Shown here in pieces: positions 1-7,726 of a DNA stretch of 17,833 bases (the stretch's first letter is position 1; the number at the start of each line of letters is the position of its first letter). The position numbers and the translations under genes are program-made. A model generated the notes under the pieces. The model saw only the letters and a list, made by a program, of their open reading frames with translations. It was not told where the DNA came from and did not search any database. The DNA comes from Lonsdalea britannica (GTDB taxonomy: Bacteria > Pseudomonadota > Gammaproteobacteria > Enterobacterales > Enterobacteriaceae): the NCBI RefSeq assembly GCF_946477055.1, contig NZ_CAMKXG010000042.1:1-17833 (forward strand), given 5' to 3'.

Positions 1-59
1 TCGAACCTGTGACCCCAGCATTATGAGTGCTGTGCTCTAACCAGCTGAGCTACGTAGCC
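1..59 (-). tRNA. metU: tRNA-Met (CAT), partial at left edge
   Basis: The minus strand reads a 5' acceptor half GGCTACG, a D-arm, and an anticodon loop with CAT, and is identical over its visible length to the complete tRNA-Met at 414-490. The 3' end (part of the T-arm, the acceptor strand and CCA) lies outside the window. The surrounding order matches the E. coli metT-leuW-glnU-glnW-metU-glnV-glnX cluster, so this is most likely the second elongator Met tRNA; the symbol is by position only. Confidence 0.93.
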
Positions 60-105
60 TTGGTACTGCTATTTGCCAGAAGAAAGTTTCTACGTGGCGA
101 ATGTT

Positions 106-179
106 TGGCTGGGGTACCAGGATTCGAACCTGGGATGCCGGAATCAGAATCCGGTGCCTTACCGCTTGGCGATACCCCA
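106..179 (-). tRNA. glnV: tRNA-Gln (CTG)
   Basis: The acceptor stem TGGGGTA pairs with TACCCCA and the gene encodes its own G-CCA end (106-109). The anticodon stem CCGGA/TCCGG encloses a loop with anticodon CTG, and the T-stem is CCAGG/CCTGG around TTCGAAT. The total is 74 nt, because the variable loop has four bases (CATC) where the neighbouring Gln-TTG gene has five (CATTC). It reads CAG codons. The symbol follows anticodon identity with E. coli glnV/glnX; the position in the cluster is not the same as in E. coli. Confidence 0.95.
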
Positions 180-215
180 ACGGGTTGCACTTCTGACGAA
201 GTGTCTCACTAAAAT

Positions 216-290
216 TGGCTGGGGTACCAGGATTCGAACCTGGGAATGCTGGGATCAAAACCCAGTGCCTTACCGCTTGGCGATACCCCA
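216..290 (-). tRNA. glnU: tRNA-Gln (TTG)
   Basis: A 75-nt glutamine tRNA with acceptor TGGGGTA/TACCCCA, discriminator G, encoded CCA, anticodon stem CTGGG/CCCAG and anticodon TTG. It shares its T-arm, D-arm and acceptor stem with the Gln-CTG gene at 106-179 and differs almost only in the anticodon arm and variable loop. It is part of the minus-strand polycistronic tRNA transcript. Confidence 0.96.
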
Positions 291-320
291 ATAAAACTGT
301 GCTTGGCCTTGAAGATTACA

Positions 321-405
321 TGGTGCGGGAGGCGAGACTTGAACTCGCACACCTTGCGGCGCCAGAACCTAAATCTGGTGCGTCTACCAATTTCGCCACT
401 CCCGC
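321..405 (-). tRNA. leuW: tRNA-Leu (TAG)
   Basis: An 85-nt class II tRNA with a long variable arm. The acceptor GCGGGAG pairs with CTCCCGC, the CCA end is encoded at 321-323, and the anticodon is TAG within the stem CCAGA/TCTGG. It agrees closely with E. coli leuW and sits in the same place, directly after metT in the transcript. Confidence 0.97.
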
Positions 406-413
406 AAAAAAGA

Positions 414-490
414 TGGTGGCTACGACGGGAATCGAACCTGTGACCCCAGCATTATGAGTGCTGTGCTCTAACCAGCTGAGCTACGTAGCC
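414..490 (-). tRNA. metT: tRNA-Met elongator (CAT)
   Basis: A 77-nt tRNA with acceptor GGCTACG/CGTAGCC, encoded A-CCA (414-417), anticodon CAT in an A-rich loop and T-arm ending TTCGAAT. It is the first gene of the minus-strand tRNA transcript, about 32 nt downstream of the expected start site of the promoter at 529-557. The acceptor stem is not that of an initiator tRNA (no CGCGGGG start), so this is the elongator type. Confidence 0.97.
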
Positions 491-528
491 ATCTTTTCCG
501 CGTCACCTTCATCGGCGTTGCGGGGCGC

Positions 529-557
529 ATTATGCGTAGTTGACTTTGAACCGTCAA
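529..557 (-). promoter_or_regulatory. tRNA operon promoter (stringent type)
   Basis: On the minus strand, -35 TTGACG (552-557) and -10 CATAAT (529-534) are separated by exactly 17 bp. They are followed at once by the GC-rich discriminator GCGCCCCGC, the signature of stable-RNA promoters under ppGpp/DksA control. An A-rich tract just upstream of the -35 could act as an UP element. It drives metT-leuW-gln-gln-met. Confidence 0.85.
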
Positions 558-657
558 CACATTTTTTCCCGAAAATGGCCTGTCGGCGGCCGTTTGTCTG
601 GCTTATGAACAGTATGAACAGAAAAGCGTCAAAAGGCCGTTTTTTTTGCCATCATCG

Positions 658-688
658 ATAAGAAAAACGGGCCTCTGGAGGCCCGTTT
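658..688 (-). terminator. Rho-independent terminator of asnB
   Basis: An 11-bp perfect stem AAACGGGCCTC / GAGGCCCGTTT is followed on the minus strand by TTCTTATC, so the U-rich tail begins inside the stem. It lies 25 nt beyond the asnB stop codon and separates asnB from the tRNA promoter. Confidence 0.9.
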
Positions 689-713
689 AGGGTGAGAACC
701 GTGAAACCGACGG

Positions 714-2375
714 TTAGTACGCTGACTGATGAACGCCTACGGCGCGACCAGACGGATCGTCCATTTTCTTAAAGGATTCGTCCCACTCAATCGCTTTGGC
801 GGAAGAGCAGGCGACAGACGGACCGCCAGGAACACATTCTGCGGCGCTCGGAACCGGGAACAGCTCTTCAAAGATCTCGCGGTACAGATAGCCTTCTTTA
901 GACGTCGGCGTGTTGTACGGGAAACGGAAGTGCGCGGTTTCCATCTGCTGGTCGGAAATTTGCTCCGCCGCGATCTCTTTCAAAGAATCAATCCAGCTGT
1001 AGCCGACCCCGTCGGAGAACTGCTCTTTCTGACGCCATGCCACGTCGTGCGGAAGGTAAGACTCGAAGCACTCACGCAAGATGTGTTTTTCCATTTTGCC
1101 GTTGCCGCACATCTTATCTTTCGGGTTAACGCGCATCGCCACGTCGAGGAACGCCTTATCCAGGAAAGGAACGCGAGCCTCAACGCCCCACGCAGACATT
1201 GCTTTGTTCGCGCGGGCGCAGTCGTATTGATGCAGCGCCAGCAGTTTACGCACGGTTTCTTCGTGGAACTCTTTAGCGTTCGGCGCTTTATGGAAGTAAA
1301 GGTAGCCGCCAAACACTTCGTCCGCGCCTTCGCCGGACAGCACCATTTTGATGCCCATGGCTTTGATTTTGCGAGACATCAGATACATCGGCGTGGAGGC
1401 ACGGATCGTCGTGACGTCGTAGGTCTCGATGTGATAAATCACATCGCGGATAGCATCCAGACCTTCCTGCACCGTAAAGTTGATCTCGTGGTGCACGGTG
1501 CCCAGATGATCTGCAACCTGCTTAGCTGCTTTCAAATCAGGCGCGCCTTTCAGACCGACGGCGAAAGAGTGCAACTGCGGCCACCAGGCTTCGCTGCGTG
1601 CATCGTCTTCCACACGGCGAGCCGCATATTTTTTGGTGATGGCGGAGATGATAGAAGAATCCAGCCCGCCGGACAGCAGTACGCCGTAAGGCACGTCGGA
1701 CATCAGATGGCTCTTGACGGACTCTTCCAGCGCGTCGCGCAGCTGCTCTTTATCCGTGGCGTTGTCTTTGACGCTTTCATAGTCAAACCAGTCGCGACGG
1801 TAGTATTCGCGAATTTCTCCATCCTGGCTCCACAGGTAGCTGCCCGCCGGGAATTCTTTAATCGTGCGGCATACCGGCACCAGCGATTTCATTTCGGACG
1901 CGACATAGAAGTTGCCGTGTTCGTCGTAACCCATATACAGCGGGATGATGCCCAGATGGTCGCGACCAATCAGGTAGGCGTCTTTTTCGCTGTCGTACAG
2001 GGCGAAGGCGAACATGCCGTACAGCTCATCAAGGAATTCCGGACCTTTTTCCTGATACAGGGCCAGAATGACTTCGCAGTCGGAACCCGTCTGGAATTCG
2101 TAACGGTCGGCGTACTTCTCACGCAGTTCCTGATGGTTGTAAATTTCTCCGTTGACGGCCAGGACGTGGGTGCGTGATTTGTTGTACAGCGGCTGAGCGC
2201 CGGTGTTGACGTCGACGATAGACAGACGCTCGTGAGCCAGAATCGCTTTATCGCTGGCATAGACGCCGGACCAATCCGGGCCGCGGTGGCGCATCAGGCG
2301 AGACAGCTCCAGCGCTTTTTTACGTAATTCAACCGGGTCGGTTTTCAGATCAAGCACACCAAAAATAGAACACAT
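714..2375 (-). CDS. asnB: Asparagine synthetase B (glutamine-hydrolysing)
   Basis: Makes asparagine from aspartate, ATP and glutamine in the cytosol. The protein starts MCSIFGV, so Cys2 becomes the N-terminal nucleophile of the class II glutaminase domain. Glutamine-site motifs RLSIVD (about 50-55), NGEIYNH (75-81) and GSDCE (97-101) follow, then the synthetase domain with the PPi loop SGGLDSS (235-241). Length is 553 aa, against 554 in E. coli. An upstream in-frame start at 2423 would place the catalytic Cys at an internal position and is rejected; AAGGAGC sits correctly before the ATG at 2375. In E. coli nagC is followed by nagD (umpH) before asnB; here nagD is missing, and asnB stands alone with its own leader and terminator. 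Confidence 0.97.
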   Translation of the reverse strand: MCSIFGVLDLKTDPVELRKKALELSRLMRHRGPDWSGVYASDKAILAHERLSIVDVNTGAQPLYNKSRTHVLAVNGEIYNHQELREKYADRYEFQTGSDCEVILALYQEKGPEFLDELYGMFAFALYDSEKDAYLIGRDHLGIIPLYMGYDEHGNFYVASEMKSLVPVCRTIKEFPAGSYLWSQDGEIREYYRRDWFDYESVKDNATDKEQLRDALEESVKSHLMSDVPYGVLLSGGLDSSIISAITKKYAARRVEDDARSEAWWPQLHSFAVGLKGAPDLKAAKQVADHLGTVHHEINFTVQEGLDAIRDVIYHIETYDVTTIRASTPMYLMSRKIKAMGIKMVLSGEGADEVFGGYLYFHKAPNAKEFHEETVRKLLALHQYDCARANKAMSAWGVEARVPFLDKAFLDVAMRVNPKDKMCGNGKMEKHILRECFESYLPHDVAWRQKEQFSDGVGYSWIDSLKEIAAEQISDQQMETAHFRFPYNTPTSKEGYLYREIFEELFPVPSAAECVPGGPSVACSSAKAIEWDESFKKMDDPSGRAVGVHQSAY

Positions 2376-2682
2376 AAGATGAAGCTCCTTGATTCGCCGA
2401 TCTCGCGAGTGTTCGCGAGTCAAATAAATGAGGTGTTGCCAGCAGTGGATGGAGCGATGTTGCTATGCCGAATGACCGCGCTGTGTGTACCGCTGCTGTT
2501 TCAGTAACGAAGATTTAGCATCAAAATGGCACTTGAGTTCAATAACCTTTAATGAAAAAAGCATTCTCGATGAGGAATGTTTAATATATCGCGCAATATA
2601 ATAAATATTCCACAAAATGCCTTTGTGGGATGCGCCTTTTTTTGGTGATCCCATAATTTGGTCTTATGGCCCGAATGGGCCT
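2376..2682. other. nagC-asnB spacer with asnB leader, no gene
   Basis: About 307 bases with no supported coding sequence; no part of nagD is recognisable. It holds a possible asnB promoter on the minus strand (TTGAAC at 2537-2542 and an extended -10-like TGCTAAATC ending at 2512, but 19 bp apart, so weak), an inverted repeat in the asnB leader at 2402-2419, a hairpin CCACAAA/TTTGTGG at 2610-2628, and a short hairpin GGCCC/GGGCC at 2668-2681 directly after the nagC stop codon. None of these is followed by a convincing minus-strand U-tract, so a nagC terminator cannot be named with confidence. Confidence 0.6.
2402..2419 (-). repeat. Inverted repeat in the asnB leader
   Basis: A perfect 7-bp inverted repeat CTCGCGA / TCGCGAG around a 4-base loop, about 27 nt upstream of the asnB start codon and next to its ribosome binding site. 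In the transcript it would be a stable GC-rich hairpin; on DNA it could be an operator. Function unknown. Confidence 0.6.
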
Positions 2683-3906
2683 TTACTCTTTTTCCAGCAA
2701 TTGGATCAGCAATGTGCCATTGAGCATTGCCCGTTTGACCAGTGCGAAAGCGCCGATGGCGGACAGATGATGCAGCTCCGAAACCACGACAGGCAGATTG
2801 TTGCGAAAGTCCTTCAACACCTGCGCATTAATGCAGCGCTGGATGGCAGGCAGCAAGACTTTCGCCGCTTCGGTCACTTCTCCGGCGATCACCACCTGCT
2901 GCGGATTAAACAGGTTGACCGTCAGGGCAATAGCTCTGCCCAGATACAACCCCGCGTGTTCAATCACTTCATGCGCCAGCGCATCGCCGCGATTGGCGGC
3001 CTGACAGATGGGCGCTATCTGGCTGGTTTCCACCGTCAGTTTGCTGGGGTAACCCTGTTTTAACAGGTGGAGAACGCGCTGCTCAATGGCGGAATTGGAT
3101 ACCACGGTCTCCAGACAGCCGAAATTGCCGCAGTGACAGTGATCCCCCAGAGGATCGATCTGAATATGACCGATTTCGCCCACGTTGCCGTTGCTGCCGA
3201 GAAAAATGTGTCCATTGACGATAATTCCCGCGCCGGTGCCGCGATGAACCCGAATCAGAATCGAATCCTGACAATGGCGGCTGGCCCCGAAATAATGTTC
3301 GGCCAGCGCCAGACTGCGGATATCGTGGCCGATGAAGCAGTTGACTTCGAAGCGCTCTTGCAAATGTTGCACTAGCGGCCAGTTGTCGACGTTGATATGC
3401 GGCATGTAGCGGACCAGACCGGCGGTAGGGTCCACCAGCCCCGGCAAGACGACGGAAATAGCGATTAGCTCGCGAATGCGATTCTGATGTTGACTGATAA
3501 AGTGGTCTATCGCCTTGAAGAGCGCTGTCTCTACCGTCTCCTGCGTTTTCTCCGGCAGCGTATAGTGCGTTTCCGCCAGCTGTCGTCCTTCCAGATTATA
3601 GAGCGCGATGGTGGCGTCGTAGCGTCCCAGACGAACGGCGATGGTATGGAAAGGACGGCTTTCCGACACAATTGAGATGGCCCGGCGGCCGCCGGTGGAG
3701 GCTTGCTGATCGACTTCTTTGATCAGCCCGCGCTCCAGCAGTTGGCGAGTGATTTTCGTGACGCTGGCGGGCGCAAGCTGGCTTTGTTCGGCGATTTGTA
3801 TGCGGGAGATCGGACCGTGCTGGTCGATAAGCCGGTATACCACCGCGCTGTTTAACTGCTTTACCAGATCGATATTGCCTATCTTCGCCTGCTCGCCTGT
3901 GGTCAT
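2683..3906 (-). CDS. nagC: N-acetylglucosamine repressor NagC (ROK family)
   Basis: Transcriptional regulator that represses nagE and nagBA and is released by GlcNAc-6-phosphate. A winged helix-turn-helix lies at about 33-62 (ISRIQIAEQSQLAPASVTK), followed by a ROK sugar-kinase-like domain. The structural zinc motif is visible as His247 plus CHCGNFGC with Cys257, 259 and 264. Length is 407 aa, against 406 in E. coli, with the conserved tail FALVKRAMLNG. It starts 15 nt after the nagA stop, so it is cotranscribed with nagB and nagA; its Shine-Dalgarno is weak, which may keep repressor levels low. In E. coli the operon continues into nagD; here it ends with nagC. Confidence 0.97.
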   Translation of the reverse strand: MTTGEQAKIGNIDLVKQLNSAVVYRLIDQHGPISRIQIAEQSQLAPASVTKITRQLLERGLIKEVDQQASTGGRRAISIVSESRPFHTIAVRLGRYDATIALYNLEGRQLAETHYTLPEKTQETVETALFKAIDHFISQHQNRIRELIAISVVLPGLVDPTAGLVRYMPHINVDNWPLVQHLQERFEVNCFIGHDIRSLALAEHYFGASRHCQDSILIRVHRGTGAGIIVNGHIFLGSNGNVGEIGHIQIDPLGDHCHCGNFGCLETVVSNSAIEQRVLHLLKQGYPSKLTVETSQIAPICQAANRGDALAHEVIEHAGLYLGRAIALTVNLFNPQQVVIAGEVTEAAKVLLPAIQRCINAQVLKDFRNNLPVVVSELHHLSAIGAFALVKRAMLNGTLLIQLLEKE

Positions 3907-3921
3907 GAAAAGTTGCTCGAC

Positions 3922-5067
3922 TTAGTTCAATACTTCCTCGCCGTTGACAAAAGTATTGATGACATGGAAATCGCGGGTGAATGCCGTCAGATTCGCGACT
4001 TTACCGCACTCGATACTGCCCAGCTGGTGGTCGATGCCAATGGCGCGGGCAGGGTAGAGCGTGGCCATTCGGAGCGCTTCATCCAGGGCGATCCCCGCCT
4101 GTTCTACGCAATTGCGTACCGCATCGATCATGGTAAGCGCCGACCCGCTGAGGGTGCCGTTCTCATCCACGCAGATGCCGTCGCGGTAGTATATGGGTTT
4201 GCCGGCAAAAATGAACTGGTCAATTTCGGCTCCGGCAGGCGCTGTGGCGTCGGTAACCAATACCAGTCGGTCGCCCTTGATGCGTTTACTGTTGCGGATG
4301 TTGGCCCAGCTAACATGATGGCCGTCGGCGATGATGCCGCTGTAGATTTCGGGCGCGTCGTAAATCGCCCCGACCAGCCCCGGCTCGCGTCCGGCAACGA
4401 CCGGCATGGCGTTGAAAAGGTGCGTCGCGCAGCGGATACCGGCGGCGAAGCCGCGTTTGGCCTCTTCCCAGGTCGCATTGGAGTGGCCGGCGGAAACGAT
4501 GATACCGGCGCGGGTCAATCGCTGGATGACATCGGCGGAAACCCGTTCGGGCGCCAGCGTGATTTGGGTGATCACATCTGCGTTGTTGCACAGAAATTCG
4601 ACCAGTGCCTCGTCCGGCTGGCGGATCAATGTGATGTCGTGCGTGCCTTTCTTGACGGGATTCAGCCACGGGCCTTCTATATGCAGCCCCAGCGCCTGAT
4701 GGTTGTTCTGCGCCAGATAGGCGCGCATGACTTCCACGCCACGCCGGATGAAGTCGTCCGAGGCGGTAATCAGCGTCGGCAGGAAACTGGTGCAGCCGGA
4801 TTTCTCATTGGCCTGCTGCATGATTTCCAGCGTCTTGACCGAGATATTGTCCAGCGTGTCGTTAAACTGCACGCCGCCGCAGCCGTTTAGCTGAAGGTCG
4901 ATAAAACCTGGTGCGAGCAGGGCGCCATTGAGGTCGCGCGTGTCGATATCGGTTGGTAGTTCGTTTAGCGGACACACCCGGTCAATCAGCCCATCGGCGA
5001 TGACAACGGCGTGGTCGTCAAGAATTTGATGACCGGTAAAAATGCGGCCATGAGTTAAAGCGTACAT
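3922..5067 (-). CDS. nagA: N-acetylglucosamine-6-phosphate deacetylase
   Basis: Hydrolyses GlcNAc-6-P to glucosamine-6-P and acetate, the first committed step of GlcNAc use and of amino-sugar recycling from the cell wall. It is an amidohydrolase-fold enzyme of 381 aa (382 in E. coli). Metal and catalytic residues are all in place: Glu131 in HIEGPWLNP, His195 in SAGHSNA, His216 in ATHLFNAM, the pair His250-His251, and the catalytic Asp273 in LVTDATAP. The start at 5067 has GGGAG upstream and gives [12 protein letters not shown], like the E. coli protein. It lies 21 nt after nagB in the nagBAC operon. Confidence 0.97.
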   Translation of the reverse strand: MYALTHGRIFTGHQILDDHAVVIADGLIDRVCPLNELPTDIDTRDLNGALLAPGFIDLQLNGCGGVQFNDTLDNISVKTLEIMQQANEKSGCTSFLPTLITASDDFIRRGVEVMRAYLAQNNHQALGLHIEGPWLNPVKKGTHDITLIRQPDEALVEFLCNNADVITQITLAPERVSADVIQRLTRAGIIVSAGHSNATWEEAKRGFAAGIRCATHLFNAMPVVAGREPGLVGAIYDAPEIYSGIIADGHHVSWANIRNSKRIKGDRLVLVTDATAPAGAEIDQFIFAGKPIYYRDGICVDENGTLSGSALTMIDAVRNCVEQAGIALDEALRMATLYPARAIGIDHQLGSIECGKVANLTAFTRDFHVINTFVNGEEVLN

Positions 5068-5088
5068 CGAGAGCTCCCGGCTAACCGA

Positions 5089-5889
5089 TTAAAATTGAGT
5101 AAGATTCTCAGCTTCCAGTTCGCGAAAATACTTAACGGTTTTCACCTTCAGTTCCATCGTCGAGGGTTCGTCGCAGACCATCATGGATTTAGCATGCAGC
5201 TGCAAACAGCTGATGGTCCATAGATGGTTGACGTTGCCTTCAACCGCGGCCTGCAGCGCCTGCGCCTTATTGCGCCCGGTAACCAGTATCATGATTTCTT
5301 CCGCATCCAGCAGCGTGCCGACGCCCACGGTCAGGGCATATTTGGGCACGAGGCTGACATCACCGCCGAAAAAGCGTGAGTTGGCGATGCGGGTTTCTTC
5401 GGTCAGGGTTTTAATGCGCGTGCGCGACACCAGTGATGACGCCGGTTCGTTGAATGCGATGTGACCATCGCTGCCTACGCCGCCCATAAACAGGTAAATT
5501 TTGCCGTAAGCGCGGATTTTGTCCTCGTAGCGCTGGCACTCCGCGGTAATATCCTTCGCGTTTCCGTTCAACAGGTTAATGTTTTCACGTGGGATATCAA
5601 TGTGATTAAAGAAATTCTGGAACATGAACGTCCGATAGCTCTCCGGATGATCCGGCGGAAGGCCCACGTATTCGTCCATGTTAAAGGTGACGACGTGTCG
5701 AAAGCTGACTTCTCCCGCCTGATGGAGCGCAATCAGCGCCTTGTAGGCTTCCAACGGCGTGCTGCCGGTGGGAAGTCCCAGCACGAAAGGGCGTTCTTGC
5801 GTAGGATTAAAGTCGTTGATGCGCTGGGCGATATAACGTGCGGCCCATTTGCCGACTTCCTCGGCGGTGTTGAGCGGGATCAGTCTCAT
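5089..5889 (-). CDS. nagB: Glucosamine-6-phosphate deaminase
   Basis: Converts glucosamine-6-P to fructose-6-P and ammonia, feeding amino sugars into glycolysis; a hexameric, allosteric enzyme activated by GlcNAc-6-P in E. coli. The protein is 266 aa, the family's usual length. The phosphate-binding GLPTGSTP is at 38-45, catalytic Asp72 in NMDEYVGL, and the Asp141-His143-Glu148 relay in [11 protein letters not shown]. It begins MRLIPL with CAGGAGA in front. First gene of the operon, transcribed from the control region shared with nagE. Confidence 0.98.
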   Translation of the reverse strand: MRLIPLNTAEEVGKWAARYIAQRINDFNPTQERPFVLGLPTGSTPLEAYKALIALHQAGEVSFRHVVTFNMDEYVGLPPDHPESYRTFMFQNFFNHIDIPRENINLLNGNAKDITAECQRYEDKIRAYGKIYLFMGGVGSDGHIAFNEPASSLVSRTRIKTLTEETRIANSRFFGGDVSLVPKYALTVGVGTLLDAEEIMILVTGRNKAQALQAAVEGNVNHLWTISCLQLHAKSMMVCDEPSTMELKVKTVKYFRELEAENLTQF

Positions 5890-5995
5890 TGGCGTTCTCC
5901 TGAAGCGTCAGCAATCGCTTGAAAATTAGGTCTATAGTCGAATAACACGGCGCTATTCCACTATCGTGCTATGAAATCTAGTCTAGCGCGTTTTT

Positions 5996-6011
5996 TTTTA
6001 TCTTGAAATAA
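5996..6011. promoter_or_regulatory. Candidate NagC operator, nagB side
   Basis: On the minus strand the site reads TTATTTCA-AGATAAAA: one good half-site (TTATTTC) and one degenerate half. It overlaps the candidate nagB -10, where a repressor would block transcription. NagC operators are AT-rich TTATTT...AAATAA palindromes. Assigned from resemblance and position, not from a matrix score. Confidence 0.4.
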
Positions 6012-6025
6012 GTGCTGTGTATGAA
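5997..6025 (-). promoter_or_regulatory. Candidate nagB promoter
   Basis: On the minus strand, TTCATA (6020-6025) and GATAAA (5997-6002) are 17 bp apart, each matching 4 of 6 consensus bases. The start site would be near 5990-5992, which puts the CRP site at about -71.5, the spacing known for E. coli nagB. A run of nine A residues starts in the -10 box. The weak boxes suit a CRP-activated promoter. Confidence 0.5.
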
Positions 6026-6055
6026 CAGCCATAAACTTTTTATATGTGATGTTTA

Positions 6056-6071
6056 GGTGAGGTTTATCACA
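6056..6071. promoter_or_regulatory. CRP-cAMP binding site between nagB and nagE
   Basis: GGTGA-GGTTTA-TCACA matches the TGTGA-N6-TCACA core at 9 of 10 positions. Its centre at 6063.5 is at -61.5 relative to a nagE start at 6125 and about -71.5 relative to a nagB start near 5992, the same geometry as in E. coli, where one CRP site serves both promoters. Confidence 0.75.
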
Positions 6072-6083
6072 TAATCAATGATG

Positions 6084-6099
6084 TTATTTCGCAATAAAA
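6084..6099. promoter_or_regulatory. Candidate NagC operator, nagE side
   Basis: TTATTTCG-CAATAAAA is an imperfect palindrome of the NagC type and overlaps the candidate nagE -35. Its centre is 88 bp from that of the nagB-side site; in E. coli the two operators are a similar distance apart and are bridged by a NagC DNA loop around the CRP site. Confidence 0.45.
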
Positions 6100-6116
6100 A
6101 TTATTTTTCTTACACT
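6088..6116 (+). promoter_or_regulatory. Candidate nagE promoter
   Basis: TTCGCA (6088-6093) and TACACT (6111-6116) are 17 bp apart, each matching 4 of 6 consensus bases. A start near 6125 gives the class I CRP spacing of -61.5. The -35 lies inside the candidate NagC operator, consistent with repression by occlusion. Confidence 0.55.
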
Positions 6117-6193
6117 CAAAACCTACCCGCAGGGTGGGGCTAAAACGATTAAATCGACTGGCTGTTTCATTGTTCGCAAGGGGAGAGAGGAAA

Positions 6194-7669
6194 GTGAGTA
6201 TACTCGGTTATTTACAGAATATAGGCCGGGCGCTGATGGTGCCTGTCGCCACACTGCCTGCCGCCGCCATTTTGATGGGGGTAGGATACTGGATCGACCC
6301 GACGGGAAGGGGCAGTCAGAACGCGCTGGCCGCACTGTTGCTGAAATCTGGCGCGGCTATCATTGAACACATGGCGGTGCTGTTCGCCATCGGTGTGGCG
6401 TACGGCATGTCCAAGGACAAAGATGGCTCCGCTGCGTTAAACGGATTCGTAGGCTATCTCGTTCTGACCTCGCTGTGTTCGCCGGCGGCGGTCGCCATGA
6501 TCCAGCAAATTCCGCTGGATCAGGTACCGGCAGCCTTCGGTAAAATTGAAAATCAGTTCGTCGGTATCCTGGTCGGAGTCATTTCGGCCGAACTTTATAA
6601 CCGTTTCAGCGGCGTTGAACTGCCGCGAGCCCTCTCTTTCTTCAGCGGCCGCCGTCTGGTGCCGATCCTGACCTCCATGCTGATGATCGTCGTTGCCGCT
6701 ATCCTGATGTACGTTTGGCCGGTGATTTACGGTGGTTTGGTCTCTTTCGGTGAACACATCCAGCGGATGGGATCCGTCGGCGCGGGGATTTACGCCTTCT
6801 TTAACCGTATGCTGATCCCGGTCGGGTTGCATCATGCCTTGAACTCCGTCTTTTGGTTCGATGTGGCGGGGATCAACGATATCCCTAACTTCCTGAGCGG
6901 ACAGCAGGCGATTGACGCGGGTAAAGCAATTCCAGGTATCACCGGGCGTTATCAGGCTGGCTTCTTCCCTATCATGATGTTTGGCGTGCCGGGGGCGGCG
7001 TTGGCGATTTATCACTGTGCCCGCCCTGAGAATCGCAGCTGGGTGGCCGGGATTATGATAGCCGGTGCCTTCGCCGCTTTCTTTACTGGTATCACAGAGC
7101 CGCTGGAGTTTTCCTTTATGTTCGTGGCGCCAGTGCTGTATTTTCTCCATGCGCTGCTGACCGGGCTGTCGGTCTATATCGCCGCCAGCATGCATTGGAT
7201 TGCCGGTTTTGGTTTCAGCGCGGGTCTGGTGGACATGGTGCTCTCATCCCGCAATCCGCTGGCGACGCAGTGGTACATGTTGATTCCGCAGGGGCTGGTC
7301 TTCTTCGTGATCTACTACGTCGTATTCCGTTTCACTATCCAGCGCTTTAATCTCCTGACGCCGGGCCGCGAATCCATTGCAACGCCAATGGCGACTGCAT
7401 CCTCGCCGACGTCATCTTCGAGCTCGGGGGAAACCGTCGCTGAGGGGTATTTGCGCGCCGTCGGCGGGAAAGAAAACCTGACCGGGATTGACGCTTGCAT
7501 CACGCGTCTGCGTTTAAACGTGAAAGACTCGGCGCTGGTGGATGAAGCGTTAGCCAAACAGCTGGGGGCTTCCGGCGTGATTCGTCTGAATGCGCAAAGT
7601 GTGCAGATTGTCGTGGGGACGCAGGCTGAAGCTATCGCGTCCGCTTTGCGGCAGGTATCAAAAAATTAG
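6194..7669 (+). CDS. nagE: PTS N-acetylglucosamine permease, IICB only
   Basis: Inner-membrane enzyme that imports GlcNAc and phosphorylates it at C6. Residues about 1-390 form the multi-helix IIC transporter, with GLHHALNS (His213) and GITEPLEF (Glu302). A Ser/Thr-rich linker follows (about 395-415), then IIB with the phosphocysteine Cys435 in GIDACITRLRL. The protein ends after IIB at VSKN: 491 aa against 648 for E. coli NagE, whose C-terminal third is a IIA domain. No IIA remnant appears before the terminator at 7738. Phosphate presumably comes from glucose IIA (Crr) in trans, as known for other IICB permeases. The GTG at 6194 is chosen because MSILGYLQNIGRAL aligns with the family N-terminus and GGGAGAGAGG precedes it; an ATG at 6134 would add 20 unlikely residues. 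Divergent from nagB under NagC and CRP. Confidence 0.93.
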   Translation: MSILGYLQNIGRALMVPVATLPAAAILMGVGYWIDPTGRGSQNALAALLLKSGAAIIEHMAVLFAIGVAYGMSKDKDGSAALNGFVGYLVLTSLCSPAAVAMIQQIPLDQVPAAFGKIENQFVGILVGVISAELYNRFSGVELPRALSFFSGRRLVPILTSMLMIVVAAILMYVWPVIYGGLVSFGEHIQRMGSVGAGIYAFFNRMLIPVGLHHALNSVFWFDVAGINDIPNFLSGQQAIDAGKAIPGITGRYQAGFFPIMMFGVPGAALAIYHCARPENRSWVAGIMIAGAFAAFFTGITEPLEFSFMFVAPVLYFLHALLTGLSVYIAASMHWIAGFGFSAGLVDMVLSSRNPLATQWYMLIPQGLVFFVIYYVVFRFTIQRFNLLTPGRESIATPMATASSPTSSSSSGETVAEGYLRAVGGKENLTGIDACITRLRLNVKDSALVDEALAKQLGASGVIRLNAQSVQIVVGTQAEAIASALRQVSKN

Positions 7670-7691
7670 GACTACACTTTAGTGGTCTGGT

Positions 7692-7726
7692 AATGACGGA
7701 TGACCCCACCGGGCGATTCCGTCATT
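7692..7726 (+). repeat. Stem-loop in the nagE 3' untranslated region
   Basis: Nine perfect base pairs, AATGACGGA (7692-7700) with TCCGTCATT (7718-7726), and a possible inner CCC/GGG pairing in the loop. It lies between the nagE stop codon and the terminator hairpin, so the 3' end of the transcript carries two stable hairpins in about 100 nt. Confidence 0.65.

Noticed and set aside
110..290. CRISPR-like or mobile direct repeat from the two near-identical blocks
   Set aside because: The repeated blocks are the shared parts of two Gln tRNA genes.
729..2177. Open frame of 482 codons on the plus strand
   Set aside because: Antisense to asnB, whose domains and catalytic residues are intact; the translation shows no known domain and is an artefact of GC-rich codon use.
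3913..4890. Open frame of 325 codons on the plus strand
   Set aside because: Antisense to nagA, which has all its catalytic residues; low-complexity translation with no recognisable fold.
6437..7195. Open frame of 252 codons on the minus strand
   Set aside because: Antisense to nagE IIC; composition and lack of motifs mark it as a shadow frame.
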